DNA of 64,000 nucleotides from Xanthobacter autotrophicus Py2 (GCA_000017645.1 CP000781.1:1454001-1518000), one strand, 5' to 3'; counted from the first letter of the stretch, positions 45,449 through 54,304 are shown. Notes: generated by a model from the letters alone, not told the origin. A program made the numbers and translations.

Positions 45449-47056
45449 ATGATGAGCACCTATACCTATCCCAAGTATCCCTATCGCATCTCGCCCGAGC
45501 AGGAAGCCGGCCGCCTCGTGCGCCATCCGGTGGTGGTGATCGGCGCCGGCCCGGTGGGCCTCACCGCTGCCCTCGACTTTGCCGCGCGCGGCATTCCCAC
45601 CGTGGTGCTGGACGACAACGACACCGTGTCGATGGGCTCGCGCGCTGTGTGCTACGCCAAGCGGCCGCTGGAGATCTGGGATCGCCTGGGTTGCGGCGAG
45701 CGCATGGTGGCGCGGGGCATCAGCTGGCGCATCGGCAAGGTCTTCTTTGAAGATGACCTGCGCTACCAGTTTGATCTTCTCCCCGAGCCGGACCACAAGA
45801 TGCCGGCCATGATCAACCTTCAGCAATATTATCTGGAGGAGTTCATGGTGGAGGAATGCGCCAGCCAGCCTCTGGTGGACCTGCGCTGGAAGCACAAGCT
45901 ACTGTCCCTCCAGCAGCATGAGGATTTCGCCACCCTCGTGGTGGAGACGCCGGACGGGGTGTTCACCCTGGAGGCGCAATGGGTGGTGGCCTGCGACGGC
46001 GCCAATTCCGACACCCGCAAGATGGTGGGCGCCGAATTCACCGGACAGGCCTTTCAGGACCGCTTCCTCATCGCCGACGTGGTGATGAAGGCGCAGTTTC
46101 CCACCGAGCGCTGGTTCTGGTTCGATCCCCCCTTCCATCGCAACCAGTCGGTGCTGCTGCACCGGCAGGCGGATGATGTGTGGCGCATCGACTTCCAGCT
46201 CGGTTGGGACGCCGACCCCACCGAGGAGAAGAAGCCGGAGAACATCATCCCGCGGGTGAAGGCCATGCTGGGGCCGGATGCGCAGTTCGAGCTGGAATGG
46301 GCCTCGGTCTACCAGTTCGCCTGCCGGCGCATCGACCGCTTCCGCCACGGCCGGGTGATCTTCGCCGGCGATGCCGCCCACCAGGTCTCGCCATTCGGCG
46401 CGCGCGGCGCCAATTCCGGCGTGCAGGACGTGGACAATCTGGGCTGGAAGCTCAAGCTGGTGCTGGATGGCGCGGCGCCGGAGAGCCTCCTCGACACCTA
46501 CCATGACGAGCGGGCGCTGGCCGCCGACGACAACATCGCCAATTCCACCCGCTCTACGGATTTCATCACCCCCAAGAGCGCCATGAGCCGGCGCTTCCGC
46601 AATGCCGTGCTGGAGCTGGCGCAGGACCACCCCTTCGCCCGGCCGCTGGTGAATTCCGGGCGGCTCTCCACCCCCACGCCTTATCTCGCCTCGCCCCTCA
46701 ACACGCCGGACGAGGACGCCTTCGCCGGCCTCATGAAGCCCGGTACCACCTGCGCCGATGCGCCGGTGCGGGTGGATGGCAAGGACGGCTGGTTCCTCGG
46801 CCTTTTGGGCGACGGCTTCACCGTGGTCACCTTCGGCGATGCTCCGCCGGGCGAGGTGCGGGTAGGGGGCATCGCGGCCCCGGTGCTGCGCATCGGCATC
46901 GATGCTGCGGATGCCAAGGGCCGCCTCGCCGAGCGCTACGACGGCGCCGATGGCACCACCTATCTCATCCGCCCGGACCAGCATGTGGCGGCCCGCTGGC
47001 GCAGCTTCGACCCCGACAAGATCCAGAGCGCCATCAAGCGCGCCATCGCCGCCTAG
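45449..47056 (+). CDS. FAD-dependent aromatic-ring monooxygenase (MhpA/PHBH-like)
   Basis: A 535-residue flavoprotein monooxygenase. VVVIGAGPVGLTAALDFAAR binds FAD, VVACDGANSDTRKMVG is the DG motif, and VIFAGDAAHQVSPFGARG is the GD motif. A thioredoxin-like C-terminal domain (DAPVRVDGKDGWFLGLLGDG) is as in MhpA/3-HPP hydroxylases. It presumably hydroxylates a phenolic acid with NAD(P)H and oxygen. The first codons ATGATG at 45449 fit family N-termini. It follows the VOC gene by 94 bases and precedes a DUF2783 gene, a standard trio. Confidence 0.92.
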   Translation: MMSTYTYPKYPYRISPEQEAGRLVRHPVVVIGAGPVGLTAALDFAARGIPTVVLDDNDTVSMGSRAVCYAKRPLEIWDRLGCGERMVARGISWRIGKVFFEDDLRYQFDLLPEPDHKMPAMINLQQYYLEEFMVEECASQPLVDLRWKHKLLSLQQHEDFATLVVETPDGVFTLEAQWVVACDGANSDTRKMVGAEFTGQAFQDRFLIADVVMKAQFPTERWFWFDPPFHRNQSVLLHRQADDVWRIDFQLGWDADPTEEKKPENIIPRVKAMLGPDAQFELEWASVYQFACRRIDRFRHGRVIFAGDAAHQVSPFGARGANSGVQDVDNLGWKLKLVLDGAAPESLLDTYHDERALAADDNIANSTRSTDFITPKSAMSRRFRNAVLELAQDHPFARPLVNSGRLSTPTPYLASPLNTPDEDAFAGLMKPGTTCADAPVRVDGKDGWFLGLLGDGFTVVTFGDAPPGEVRVGGIAAPVLRIGIDAADAKGRLAERYDGADGTTYLIRPDQHVAARWRSFDPDKIQSAIKRAIAA

Positions 47057-47155
47057 AGCGTTTTCCATTCGCTCCGGCTCACGGAAATCGCTCCAGACTC
47101 TCGTTCTGACGCGTTTTCTTTCTGAGAACCGGTACTCACTTCGCTCGAAAACGCT
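47057..47155. repeat. Rhizobial intergenic repeat (AGCGTTTTC...GAAAACGCT)
   Basis: A 99-base element bounded by AGCGTTTTC and GAAAACGCT. It contains ACGCGTTTTC, GAACCGGTACTCACTTCGCT and two GCTCC/CGCTCC motifs. It is immediately after the monooxygenase stop and before the DUF2783 ribosome binding site. It strongly resembles a family of imperfect palindromes found in hundreds of copies in Rhizobiales genomes. Confidence 0.68.
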
Positions 47156-47172
47156 TTGAAGGAGGAGACGCC

Positions 47173-47403
47173 ATGCTTCACACCCTGCCCACGGACGCGC
47201 CGCGGCACGACCTCTTGATCCGCACTCCCAACATCCCCGACCCGGACGGCTTCTACGAGGAGCTGATCGAGAGCCAGCGCCTGCTCAGCGACGAGGAGGC
47301 GCAGCTGATGAACTGCAAGCTCATCCTGCTGCTCGCCAACCACATCGGCGATCGCGCAGTGCTCACCCAGGCCCTGAAGGCGGCCGGCGGCGCCGCGAAG
47401 TAG
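47173..47403 (+). CDS. DUF2783 protein
   Basis: A 76-residue acidic helical protein: IPDPDGFYEELIESQRLLSD, EEAQLMNCKLILLLANHIGD. DUF2783 genes are found almost only next to FAD-dependent aromatic monooxygenases, so an accessory role for the preceding enzyme is likely although undefined. GAAGGAGGAG precedes the ATG. It ends 12 bases before the convergent FUSC gene. Confidence 0.88.
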   Translation: MLHTLPTDAPRHDLLIRTPNIPDPDGFYEELIESQRLLSDEEAQLMNCKLILLLANHIGDRAVLTQALKAAGGAAK

Positions 47404-47415
47404 AAGGGCGCCCCG

Positions 47416-49350
47416 CTATCGCGCGGTGGACACCGCGCGTCCGGGCAACCGGATAAAGGCGGCGCGCTGCGAAAGCTCGGCTGCGGCTTCGCGCAGCAGG
47501 TCTCCGTCGCCGGTTCCATCGGCGGCGAGGCGCGTGGCGGCGACGCCCAGGGCCCGCGCCGCGCGCTCGGGATCGCTGCCCACATGGCGCAGCCGGGCCA
47601 GCGCCGCGTTGAGCCGCCGGGCGGTTCCCGGCGCCGGATCGGACTGGTTCAGGGCCTCGTCCATGTGGAGGATGGCGGAGCCCAGAAGCAGCACGGCAAA
47701 GCCGCCCTCCATGGCCTGCTCCCGGCTGCCGCCGGTCTTGTCGGCCCAGCGTGCCAGCCGCAGCACCCGGTGATAAAGCCGCGCCCGCCACACGGCCCGC
47801 TGCCGGGCGGCGCCGGGATGCGCTGCCATGGACTGGAGATCGTGGACCATCATGGTCACCAGCGTTTGCTGCCGGCGGTGCCCATCCACGGGAAAGATCA
47901 GCAGGAAGGCCATCAGCCCCACCGCTGGCCCGAGCACGACGGCGCCGGCCAGCATGAGGGAATGGGCGAGGGTGCCGGCGAGCGGCCATGCCGGCTGGAG
48001 CATCAGCAGCACCACCATGGAATAGTCGAAGCCGATAGGCCCCGCCGTCCGCCGGTGGGCCTGGATGAACGCCCCCAGCAGGATGAAGGGCATCATGGCC
48101 AGCACCAGGCCGAAGGCGCTGTCCGCGTGGGGCCACACCAGCCAGCGGCAGGTCAGTGCACCGGCTGCGCCCAGCATCTGGCCCATCATCACCTGCTTCA
48201 GGGTCTGCGCCGGGTTGTCGGCGGTGGAGAAGATGCTGGTCATGATGGCAGCACCCAGCAGCATGAAGGCGCCGGCTTCCCATCCCGTCGCCAGCCACGC
48301 CGCGCCCACCGCAAGCAGGGTGACTGTGGCGCGGATCAAGGCTTCCCGCGCGCCGATGAGGTCGCGGTGCAGGACCACGCCATCGTGCGCCCCGGTGCGC
48401 GCGCCATCCGCCCCGTTCGGCTGCGTGGCCTCGGCCTCGGCGAGGCCTTCGAGCGCGTCGTGGAGCATGCGGTCGGAGCCTGTTCGCCCGGCGTCGTCGC
48501 GCAGGTGGGCTTCGGCATCCTGCGGCCGATCGGCGGCAAAAGCTGCGGTGGCCTGCCGCACGGCCGCGACCAGCGCCCCGTCGCAGGCCGGGCGCGGCGG
48601 GCGCCGCATCCACAGCAGCAGCGCCACCTGCGCCGTCAGCAGACGGCGGATGGCCCGGATGGTCGCGCGCGAGCGCAGCGATCCGGCGGCATGGCCGTCC
48701 AGTGCGTCCTCGATAGCGGCCATTTCGGAGAGCAAGGTCTGGTGCTCGCCCCGGCCCGGAGGCAGCGTTCCCGCCAGATGCGCGGCGAGGTCGTCGAGGA
48801 TGCGCCGCGTCAGCCGACGCACCCGCCGCGCGGGATCGTCCGGATCCGCCGGCGCGGTGAACATCCAGCCCATGGCGAGCGCCACGCCGACGCCGAGCAG
48901 CACCGTGAGCATGCGGTCGATGCCCACCACGAAGGGGCCGGCGGCGAGCGTGCTGTGAAGCAGGGTCACCATGGCCGCCGAATAGCCGGCCAGCATGGCG
49001 CCGTAGGAGGCAAAGCCCCGCAGAAGATTGCCGGCCCCAGCGCACAGGCCGATCCACACGGCAAGGCCGAGGACGATGGCCCATTGCTGTCCGTGTGCGG
49101 CAAACAGGAGGCCGATCCCCGCCACCGAGCCGATGATGGTGCCCAGCGCGCGGAAGAAGCTCTTCTCCACCAATTGGCCCCGCACCGGCTGGGCGGCGGC
49201 CCACACGGTCATGGCCGACCATTGCGGATGCTCGAGGCCCACCAGCCACGCGACAAGGAGCGCGCAGCAGGCCGCGAGCGCGGTGCGCAGGGTGAAGTTC
49301 AGGCGGAGGGGGTCGAAGCCAAGCCGCTCCAGGGTGGCGGGGGCGCTCAC
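47416..49350 (-). CDS. FUSC-family (aromatic acid exporter-like) membrane protein
   Basis: A 644-residue efflux protein with two blocks of about five membrane helices (residues 25-160 and 345-500) separated and followed by soluble helical domains. FTLRTALAACCALLVAWLVG and QWSAMTVWAAAQPVRGQLVE are typical FUSC/AaeB starts, and the second block starts ALIRATVTLLAVGAAWLATG. It probably exports aromatic carboxylates or related compounds with a membrane-fusion partner, which is not encoded here. The GTG start forms GTGA with the MarR stop, so it is co-translated with its likely repressor. Confidence 0.9.
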   Translation of the reverse strand: MSAPATLERLGFDPLRLNFTLRTALAACCALLVAWLVGLEHPQWSAMTVWAAAQPVRGQLVEKSFFRALGTIIGSVAGIGLLFAAHGQQWAIVLGLAVWIGLCAGAGNLLRGFASYGAMLAGYSAAMVTLLHSTLAAGPFVVGIDRMLTVLLGVGVALAMGWMFTAPADPDDPARRVRRLTRRILDDLAAHLAGTLPPGRGEHQTLLSEMAAIEDALDGHAAGSLRSRATIRAIRRLLTAQVALLLWMRRPPRPACDGALVAAVRQATAAFAADRPQDAEAHLRDDAGRTGSDRMLHDALEGLAEAEATQPNGADGARTGAHDGVVLHRDLIGAREALIRATVTLLAVGAAWLATGWEAGAFMLLGAAIMTSIFSTADNPAQTLKQVMMGQMLGAAGALTCRWLVWPHADSAFGLVLAMMPFILLGAFIQAHRRTAGPIGFDYSMVVLLMLQPAWPLAGTLAHSLMLAGAVVLGPAVGLMAFLLIFPVDGHRRQQTLVTMMVHDLQSMAAHPGAARQRAVWRARLYHRVLRLARWADKTGGSREQAMEGGFAVLLLGSAILHMDEALNQSDPAPGTARRLNAALARLRHVGSDPERAARALGVAATRLAADGTGDGDLLREAAAELSQRAAFIRLPGRAVSTAR

Positions 49351-49826
49351 GGCTTTTCTCCGCCGTGGCGCAGCGCCCGGATGCGGGTGTCGATCCGCTC
49401 CAGGGCCGTTGTCATGGCCGCCATCTCGGCGTCGTCGAAATCCGCCAGCATCCGCGCCTCGATGGTGTTCAGGAGGCGCTGGATGTCGGCCATGGCCTCG
49501 CGGCCAGCCGGGGTCAGGAACAGCAGGTTGGCCCGCCGGTCGGCCGGGTCCTGCCGGCGCTCGATCAGCCCCTTGGCGGCGAGGATGTCGAGCAGGCGCA
49601 CGAGGCTCGACCCGTCGATGCCGACCCGCGCCGCCAGCTCCTTCTGCGACAGGCCGCCGCCGGAACGGCCGATGTGGAGGAGGGGGCTCCAGCTGGCGTC
49701 CGAGAGGCCCCGGCAGGCAAGGCTCGCATCCAGCGCGCTGCGCCAGTGGCGCGCCACCATGACGAACAGCATGCCGAAGCGCTCGCGGGGGGAGATGGGG
49801 TCGGGGGTGGGGATGGGATCGGGCAT
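49347..49826 (-). CDS. MarR-family repressor of the FUSC efflux gene
   Basis: A 159-residue MarR. RFGMLFVMVARHWRSALDAS forms the dimer helix, LSQKELAARVGIDGSSLVRL the recognition helix and RRQDPADRRANLLFLTPAGR the wing. It precedes and overlaps the FUSC gene, the common MarR-efflux pair. A double palindrome lies 15 bases upstream of the start and fits autoregulation of the operon. Confidence 0.92.
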   Translation of the reverse strand: MPDPIPTPDPISPRERFGMLFVMVARHWRSALDASLACRGLSDASWSPLLHIGRSGGGLSQKELAARVGIDGSSLVRLLDILAAKGLIERRQDPADRRANLLFLTPAGREAMADIQRLLNTIEARMLADFDDAEMAAMTTALERIDTRIRALRHGGEKP

Positions 49827-49840
49827 GGGAGTTATGAGTG

Positions 49841-49861
49841 TTCAAATAATTTGAATTCAAA
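49841..49861. promoter_or_regulatory. Overlapping operator palindromes before the MarR-FUSC operon
   Basis: TTCAAAT-A-ATTTGAA (49841-49855) overlaps TTTGAATTCAAA (49850-49861); both are perfect inverted repeats. They occupy the expected core promoter of the MarR gene. Confidence 0.62.
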
Positions 49862-50248
49862 CTATATAGCTGAGCCCGCGCCGCTGCGCTACCTGTCTCT
49901 CGTGCATGACGTGACGGGGCCATGCCGATACCGGCGATCCTGCCGCGACCGGGCCTGAACCGTATCCCCGCGTAAGCTGTCCTGTCCGCCCGCGGCACCT
50001 TCCACGGCTACGCCGCTAAATGGGCAGCGACACCTCCCAGTCGGCATCCTGAGCGGGGGTGACTGTTCCTTCCCGAAATCTTACCGGATTTGCATTCTGC
50101 AAAAACATCGGGGTCTTTACGTTTCGGGAATATCTTGTTCACGCGCTGTTAAGACAAGTAAATATCCTGTTTTTCTGAGCCTTTAGCAAAGTTTTCATCG
50201 CCGCCTGCAATCTTGTCTTGCGTCTTGATGTGTAGCAGGTGCGTAGCG
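49862..50248. other. AT-rich promoter region of sciP
   Basis: About 390 bases with no gene. From 50070 on it is notably AT-rich for this genome. A TTAAGACAAGTAAAT segment near 50152 has a single CtrA-like TTAA half-site with no proper second half-site, so CtrA control is not established. No known RNA element was recognised. Confidence 0.45.
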
Positions 50249-50524
50249 ATGACCGATGCCTATCGGCCGAGGGTGAAATATGTGATCGGCCCGGATGGGG
50301 GACCGTTGACCATCGCCGACCTGCCGCCGCCGGATACGCGACGCTGGGTCATCCGCCGCAAGGCGGAGGTGGTGGCCGCGGTGCGCGGCGGGCTCCTGTC
50401 CCTTGAGGAAGCGTGCAAGCGCTACACCCTCACCGTGGATGAATTTTTGTCGTGGCAGGCCTCCATCGACCGCCACGGCCTGCCCGGCTTGCGCACCACG
50501 CGCATCCAGCATTACCGGCAATAG
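50249..50524 (+). CDS. sciP: SciP (DUF1153), CtrA inhibitor of the alphaproteobacterial cell cycle
   Basis: A 91-residue protein with the near-invariant core VKYVIGPDGGPLTIADLPPP, RRWVIRRKAEVVAAVRGGLL and SLEEACKRYTLTVDEFLSWQ. It has a helix-turn-helix of the TrpR/transposase-like type. In Caulobacter SciP binds CtrA at its promoters and blocks activation in early cell cycle. The start MTDAYRPRVKY at 50249 matches the family; an earlier frame opening at 50213 is disfavoured. It stands alone between convergent gene sets, with its own long promoter region. Confidence 0.95.
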   Translation: MTDAYRPRVKYVIGPDGGPLTIADLPPPDTRRWVIRRKAEVVAAVRGGLLSLEEACKRYTLTVDEFLSWQASIDRHGLPGLRTTRIQHYRQ

Positions 50525-50600
50525 ATGCCGCGCCCAGGCCCGCTGCCGTTCGTTTCAGAGTGTGTTTGAAGGCCCTGACCGGCCGTGCCGAGATCTCCGC

Positions 50601-50782
50601 GTCGTGCCCTGCCTTGTGCCGGGTATGCACGCGGTGCCGTTTGCGCGCTGTTCCTGCCGCGTTGTTCCTGCGTCTTGCTCCCGGCCGCAGGGCGTGGATG
50701 GCCGGAACCCGCATGTTTGTGGGCTCCGTCCTCAGGGCGGAAGTCGGCAACAGCCGACTTCCGGGACGAGCCCGGCCATGAC
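50601..50782. repeat. Degenerate BIME-like inverted repeat after sciP, with internal hairpin
   Basis: The left end GTCGTGCCCTGCCTTGTGCC and right end GACGAGCCCGGCCATGAC correspond to the two arms of the element at 53326-53433, but more diverged and longer. A perfect 10-base-arm hairpin GGAAGTCGGC-AACA-GCCGACTTCC (50739-50762) is included. It fills the 300-base space between sciP and phnN and could stop both convergent transcripts. Confidence 0.6.
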
Positions 50783-50826
50783 GGCATGATTGCCGTGATG
50801 CCTTCCTTAAATTTCCAAGCGGCTAC

Positions 50827-51450
50827 TCACCCCGCTGCCAGCTCCGCCGCGATGAAGGCGCTGAGCCTTTGCCCGCCATCGGCGGGGGTGCCCACATTGT
50901 CGATGACGAGGTCGGGGGCCACGTCCACCTCCGGCGCGCGCGACAGGCGCTCCTCGATATCGGCCGCGTCTTCGCGGCCTCGGGCGGCAAGGCGCCCGGC
51001 GCGCACCGCCACCGGCGCCGTCACCTCCACCACGCGCACCCGTTGAAAGCGCGCCCGCGCTTCGGGCAAGGTGGCGCGCGAGCCGTTGGCCACCACCACG
51101 CCGCCCTCTGCAATGGCCTGCGCCACCTCGGGACCGAGCGCATAGCAGAGCCCGTGCGCCCGCCAGAACAGCGGGAACCGCCCCTTGACCCTGAGCGCCT
51201 CGAACTCCGCCTCGCTCAGCGTGCCGTGGGCCTCCCCGGCGCCGGCGGGGCGGGTGACGAGCCTGCGGGCAAACAGCACGCGGGCGTTGTCGGCGAAGCG
51301 GGCGCGGGCGATGTCGATCAGCGTGTCCTTGCCGGCGCCCGAGGGGCCCACCACCAGCAGCAACGTTCCGGGGCCCAGCAGAGCGTCCGGCCGGGTGTTG
51401 GCTGGCCCGTGGTCGAGGGTCGCCCCTGCGCCGGTCTCCCGCGTGTTCAT
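50827..51450 (-). CDS. phnN: Ribose 1,5-bisphosphokinase
   Basis: A 207-residue P-loop kinase of the guanylate-kinase fold. LLLVVGPSGAGKDTLIDIAR is the Walker A, with RRLVTRPAGAGEAHG for substrate binding. PhnN phosphorylates ribose 1,5-bisphosphate to PRPP, recovering the sugar left by C-P lyase. The ATG at 51450 overlaps the phnM stop (ATGA). It is the last gene of the leftward phnGHI-JKLMN transcript. Confidence 0.93.
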   Translation of the reverse strand: MNTRETGAGATLDHGPANTRPDALLGPGTLLLVVGPSGAGKDTLIDIARARFADNARVLFARRLVTRPAGAGEAHGTLSEAEFEALRVKGRFPLFWRAHGLCYALGPEVAQAIAEGGVVVANGSRATLPEARARFQRVRVVEVTAPVAVRAGRLAARGREDAADIEERLSRAPEVDVAPDLVIDNVGTPADGGQRLSAFIAAELAAG

Positions 51451-52586
51451 GCCACCCTTTGCCCCGCGCGATAAACGGCCCGGACCACCGGCATGTCGCC
51501 GGCCAGCGTCACCCGCACCAGGTCGGCGCGCCGGCCCTGGGCGATCTCGCCCCGATCGGTGAGGCCCGCCACCTCGGCCGGGGTCTTCGTCACCATGCGC
51601 ACCGCCCGCGGCAGGTCGATGGAGGGCGCCCGGCGGTTGAGGTCGAAGGCGGACCACAGGAGGGAGGAGGGCACATAGTCCGACGACAGGATGTCCAGCA
51701 GCCCGGCGCGGGCCAGCGCCTCGGCGGAGACATTGCCGGTGTGGGAGCCGCCGCGCACCAGGTTGGGCGCGCCCATGAGCACGCGGATGCCGGCGTCATG
51801 GGAGAGCCTGGCCGCCTCTTCCGTGGTGGGGAATTCGGCCACCGCCACGCCGTCGCCGATGGCCTCCGCCACATGCTCGGGGGTGCCGTCGTCGTGGCTT
51901 GCCACCACGCAACCGTGGGCATGGGCCAGCGCCACCAGCCCGGCGCGGTTCTCCCGCGCGAAGCGCTCGTGGAAATCGAGCCGCGTGGCCACGATCACAT
52001 CCATCTCCTCGGCCGTGATTCCGCTCTTCTTCATGTAATAGGAGCGGAACTGGTCCACGCTCGCAAACTGCCTCTGGCCCGGCGTGTGGTCCATGAGCGA
52101 GATCAGGTGCACGTCGGTGGTTTCAAGGATGGCGGCGGCATCCTCCACCACCGTGTCGGTGGGCACCTCGCAGCGCAGGTGGATGAGATGATCGGCCCGC
52201 AGCACGCCGGCGGCGCGGGCCTCCTTCAGGGCGCGGATGAGGACGGGCGCGTCACCGTCCATGCCCACCGCCTTCTTGTCCGGCCACACCCGCAGGCTGT
52301 CGAACACGGTGGTGATGCCGGAGGCGGCGATCTGCGCATCATGGGCGAGCACGGCGGCGAGCGGGTTCCAGCGCACCTTGGGGCGGGGCGCAAGGTGGCC
52401 TTCCACATGGTCAGTGTGCAACTCTACGAGGCCGGGAAGAAGAAAATCGCCCTCCAGGTCCTGCGCGCATTGGGGCGCCGCGCCGGTGCCGATGGCATGG
52501 ATGCGGCCGTCGCGCACCGTGAGGTGGCCGGTGACGATCTCGTCGGCGAGGACGAGGCGGGCATTGGCGAACACCTGTTCGGTCAT
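51447..52586 (-). CDS. phnM: RPnTP diphosphohydrolase of the C-P lyase pathway
   Basis: A 379-residue amidohydrolase-fold enzyme. DFLLPGLVELHTDHVEGHLA holds the HxxDH metal motif, and further ligands are in LISLMDHTPGQRQF and VVASHDDGTPEHV. PhnM releases pyrophosphate from 5-phosphoribosyl 1-methylphosphonate triphosphate to give the monophosphate substrate of PhnJ. It lies 15 bases after phnL and overlaps phnN. Confidence 0.95.
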   Translation of the reverse strand: MTEQVFANARLVLADEIVTGHLTVRDGRIHAIGTGAAPQCAQDLEGDFLLPGLVELHTDHVEGHLAPRPKVRWNPLAAVLAHDAQIAASGITTVFDSLRVWPDKKAVGMDGDAPVLIRALKEARAAGVLRADHLIHLRCEVPTDTVVEDAAAILETTDVHLISLMDHTPGQRQFASVDQFRSYYMKKSGITAEEMDVIVATRLDFHERFARENRAGLVALAHAHGCVVASHDDGTPEHVAEAIGDGVAVAEFPTTEEAARLSHDAGIRVLMGAPNLVRGGSHTGNVSAEALARAGLLDILSSDYVPSSLLWSAFDLNRRAPSIDLPRAVRMVTKTPAEVAGLTDRGEIAQGRRADLVRVTLAGDMPVVRAVYRAGQRVA

Positions 52587-52601
52587 GTCTTCAATCCTGC
52601 G

Positions 52602-53330
52602 TCAGGCGGAAAAGCGGGTGACATCCACCACCCGGTCGGCGACGGCGTCGCGGGTCTCGGCATCGTGGAAGATGCCGAGCAGGCCGCAGCCGGCCGCCTT
52701 CTTTTCATGGATGAGGTCGATCACCACCGCCCGGTTGGCGGCGTCCAGCGATGCGGTGGGCTCGTCCAGCAGCAGCAGGGGCTGGGTGCCGATGAAGCCG
52801 CGCGCCACGTTCACCCGCTGCTGCTCACCGCCGGAGAAGGTGGCGGGCGGCAGGCCCCACAGCCGCTCCGGCAGGTTGAGCCGGGCCAGCAGCGCACCAG
52901 CGCGTGCCTTGGCGGTTTCCGCGTCCATGCCTTCCGCGCGCAAGGGCGCTGCCACCACGTCGAGGGCCGACACGCGCGGGATCACGCGCAGGAACTGGCT
53001 GACATAGCCGATGCGCGCGCGCCGCAGCCGCAGCATCAGGCGCGGGTCGGCGCCTGCCACCTCCACCAGCGCGCCGGCATCGGCCACCTGCACGGAGCCC
53101 TGATCCACCCGGTAATTGCCATAGACCATCTTGAGGATGGAGCTTTTCCCCGCCCCCGACGGCCCGCCCAGCGCCACGCACTCCCCGGCATGGACGGCGA
53201 AGGAGACGGCGGAGACCACAGGCAGGCTGAGGCCGCCCTGCAGGTGCAGGGTGAAGCTCTTGCCGAGGTTTTCGACGGCGAGGAGGCGGGTGTCTTGGGG
53301 CAAGGCCGTACTCCCTTGAGCCGCAGTCAT
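52602..53330 (-). CDS. phnL: C-P lyase ABC-type ATPase subunit PhnL
   Basis: A 242-residue ABC ATPase without a membrane partner. Walker A GPSGAGKSS, signature FSGGEQQR, Walker B LLLLDEPTASLD, and the PhnL-specific RARIGYVSQFLRVIPRVSAL. PhnL binds PhnK on the C-P lyase core complex. The start is uncertain: ATG 53330 lies inside an intergenic repeat, and a TTG at 53303 just before the conserved LLAVENLGKSF would avoid it. Confidence 0.93.
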   Translation of the reverse strand: MTAAQGSTALPQDTRLLAVENLGKSFTLHLQGGLSLPVVSAVSFAVHAGECVALGGPSGAGKSSILKMVYGNYRVDQGSVQVADAGALVEVAGADPRLMLRLRRARIGYVSQFLRVIPRVSALDVVAAPLRAEGMDAETAKARAGALLARLNLPERLWGLPPATFSGGEQQRVNVARGFIGTQPLLLLDEPTASLDAANRAVVIDLIHEKKAAGCGLLGIFHDAETRDAVADRVVDVTRFSA

Positions 53331-53433
53331 GCCCGGCCTTGTCCCGGGCATCCACGCCGTGCCGTCGGCGCAACGCTCGGAAGGCTGTGCCCGGTCACCG
53401 GGCGTGGATGCAAGGGACAAGCCCGGCCATGAC
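53326..53433. repeat. BIME-like inverted repeat in the phnK-phnL spacer
   Basis: The left arm GTCATGCCCGGCCTTGTCCC and right arm GGGACAAGCCCGGCCATGAC form a 108-base palindromic unit, with ATCCACGCC/GGCGTGGAT repeated inside. It may supply the phnL start codon. The family is abundant between genes of Rhizobiales. Confidence 0.7.
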
Positions 53434-53506
53434 GACGCTTCTGCTTCGCGATGCCTTCCCCTCGATGGCGTCGGATCGCCGGGCGGGGTGCGTGACGGAT
53501 CGGTCA

Positions 53507-54304
53507 TCATGCGGCGAGCACCGAGGAGACGAGGAGCTGGGTGTAGGGCTCGCGCGGGTCGTCGAGCACCTGGTCGGTGAGTCCCTGTTCGATCACGCGG
53601 CCGGATTTCATTACCATGATGCGGTGGGACAGGAGCCGCGCCACCGAAAGGTCATGGGTGACGATGACCACCGCGAGCCCGAATTCCTCCACCAACTGGC
53701 GGATGAGGTCCAGAAGCCGCGCCTGCACCGACACGTCGAGGCCGCTCGTGGGCTCGTCCATGAACACGAGGCGCGGGCGGGTGACGAGGTTGCGCGCGAT
53801 CTGCAGCCGCTGGCGCATGCCGCCGGAGAAGGTGCGCGGGTCGTCGTCCATGCGCTCGGTGGCGATCTCCACGCGGGCGAGCCAGTCGGCAGCCTCCTGC
53901 CGGATGTTGCCGTAGTGGCGCCAGCCCACCGCCATGAGCCGCTCGCCCACATTGCCGCCGGCCGAGACCGCCATGCGCAGGCCCTGTTCCGCATGTTGGC
54001 GCACGAAGCCCCAGTCGGTGCGCAGCAAAAGGCGCCGCTCGGCCTCCGACAGCGCCGCGAGGTCGCGCATCTCCCCGTCGCGCATGCGGTAGGACACGCG
54101 GCCGGCGCTGGGGGCCAGCTCGGTGGAGAGCAGGCCCAGCAGTGTGGACTTGCCCGAGCCGGATTCTCCCACGATGGCAAGTACCTCGCCCGCGTGCAGG
54201 GTGAGGTCCACGTCGCGGCAGCCGAGGCGGGGACCGTAATATTTCTCAAGTCCCTCGGCGACGAGGAGAGGCGCGTCGGGGGGCGAGATCATCTCCTGGC
54301 TCAT
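53507..54304 (-). CDS. phnK: C-P lyase ABC-type ATPase subunit PhnK
   Basis: A 265-residue ABC ATPase that docks on PhnJ of the core complex. Walker A GESGSGKST, signature FSGGMRQR, Walker B LVFMDEPTSGLD and switch VTHDLSVARLL. ATP turnover by PhnK, together with PhnL, is needed for C-P cleavage in vivo. The ATG overlaps the phnJ stop codon as ATGA. It has a 176-base gap to phnL that contains a repeat. Confidence 0.95.
   Translation of the reverse strand: MSQEMISPPDAPLLVAEGLEKYYGPRLGCRDVDLTLHAGEVLAIVGESGSGKSTLLGLLSTELAPSAGRVSYRMRDGEMRDLAALSEAERRLLLRTDWGFVRQHAEQGLRMAVSAGGNVGERLMAVGWRHYGNIRQEAADWLARVEIATERMDDDPRTFSGGMRQRLQIARNLVTRPRLVFMDEPTSGLDVSVQARLLDLIRQLVEEFGLAVVIVTHDLSVARLLSHRIMVMKSGRVIEQGLTDQVLDDPREPYTQLLVSSVLAA

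Noticed and set aside
50150..50170. CtrA-type box upstream of sciP
   Set aside because: Only one TTAA half-site is present; the second half-site at the right distance is AAAT, so the TTAA-N7-TTAA rule is not met.
51459..53432. Long plus-strand frame antisense to phnM and phnL
   Set aside because: The opposite strand encodes well-recognised PhnM and PhnL; the frame has no ribosome binding site or known domain.
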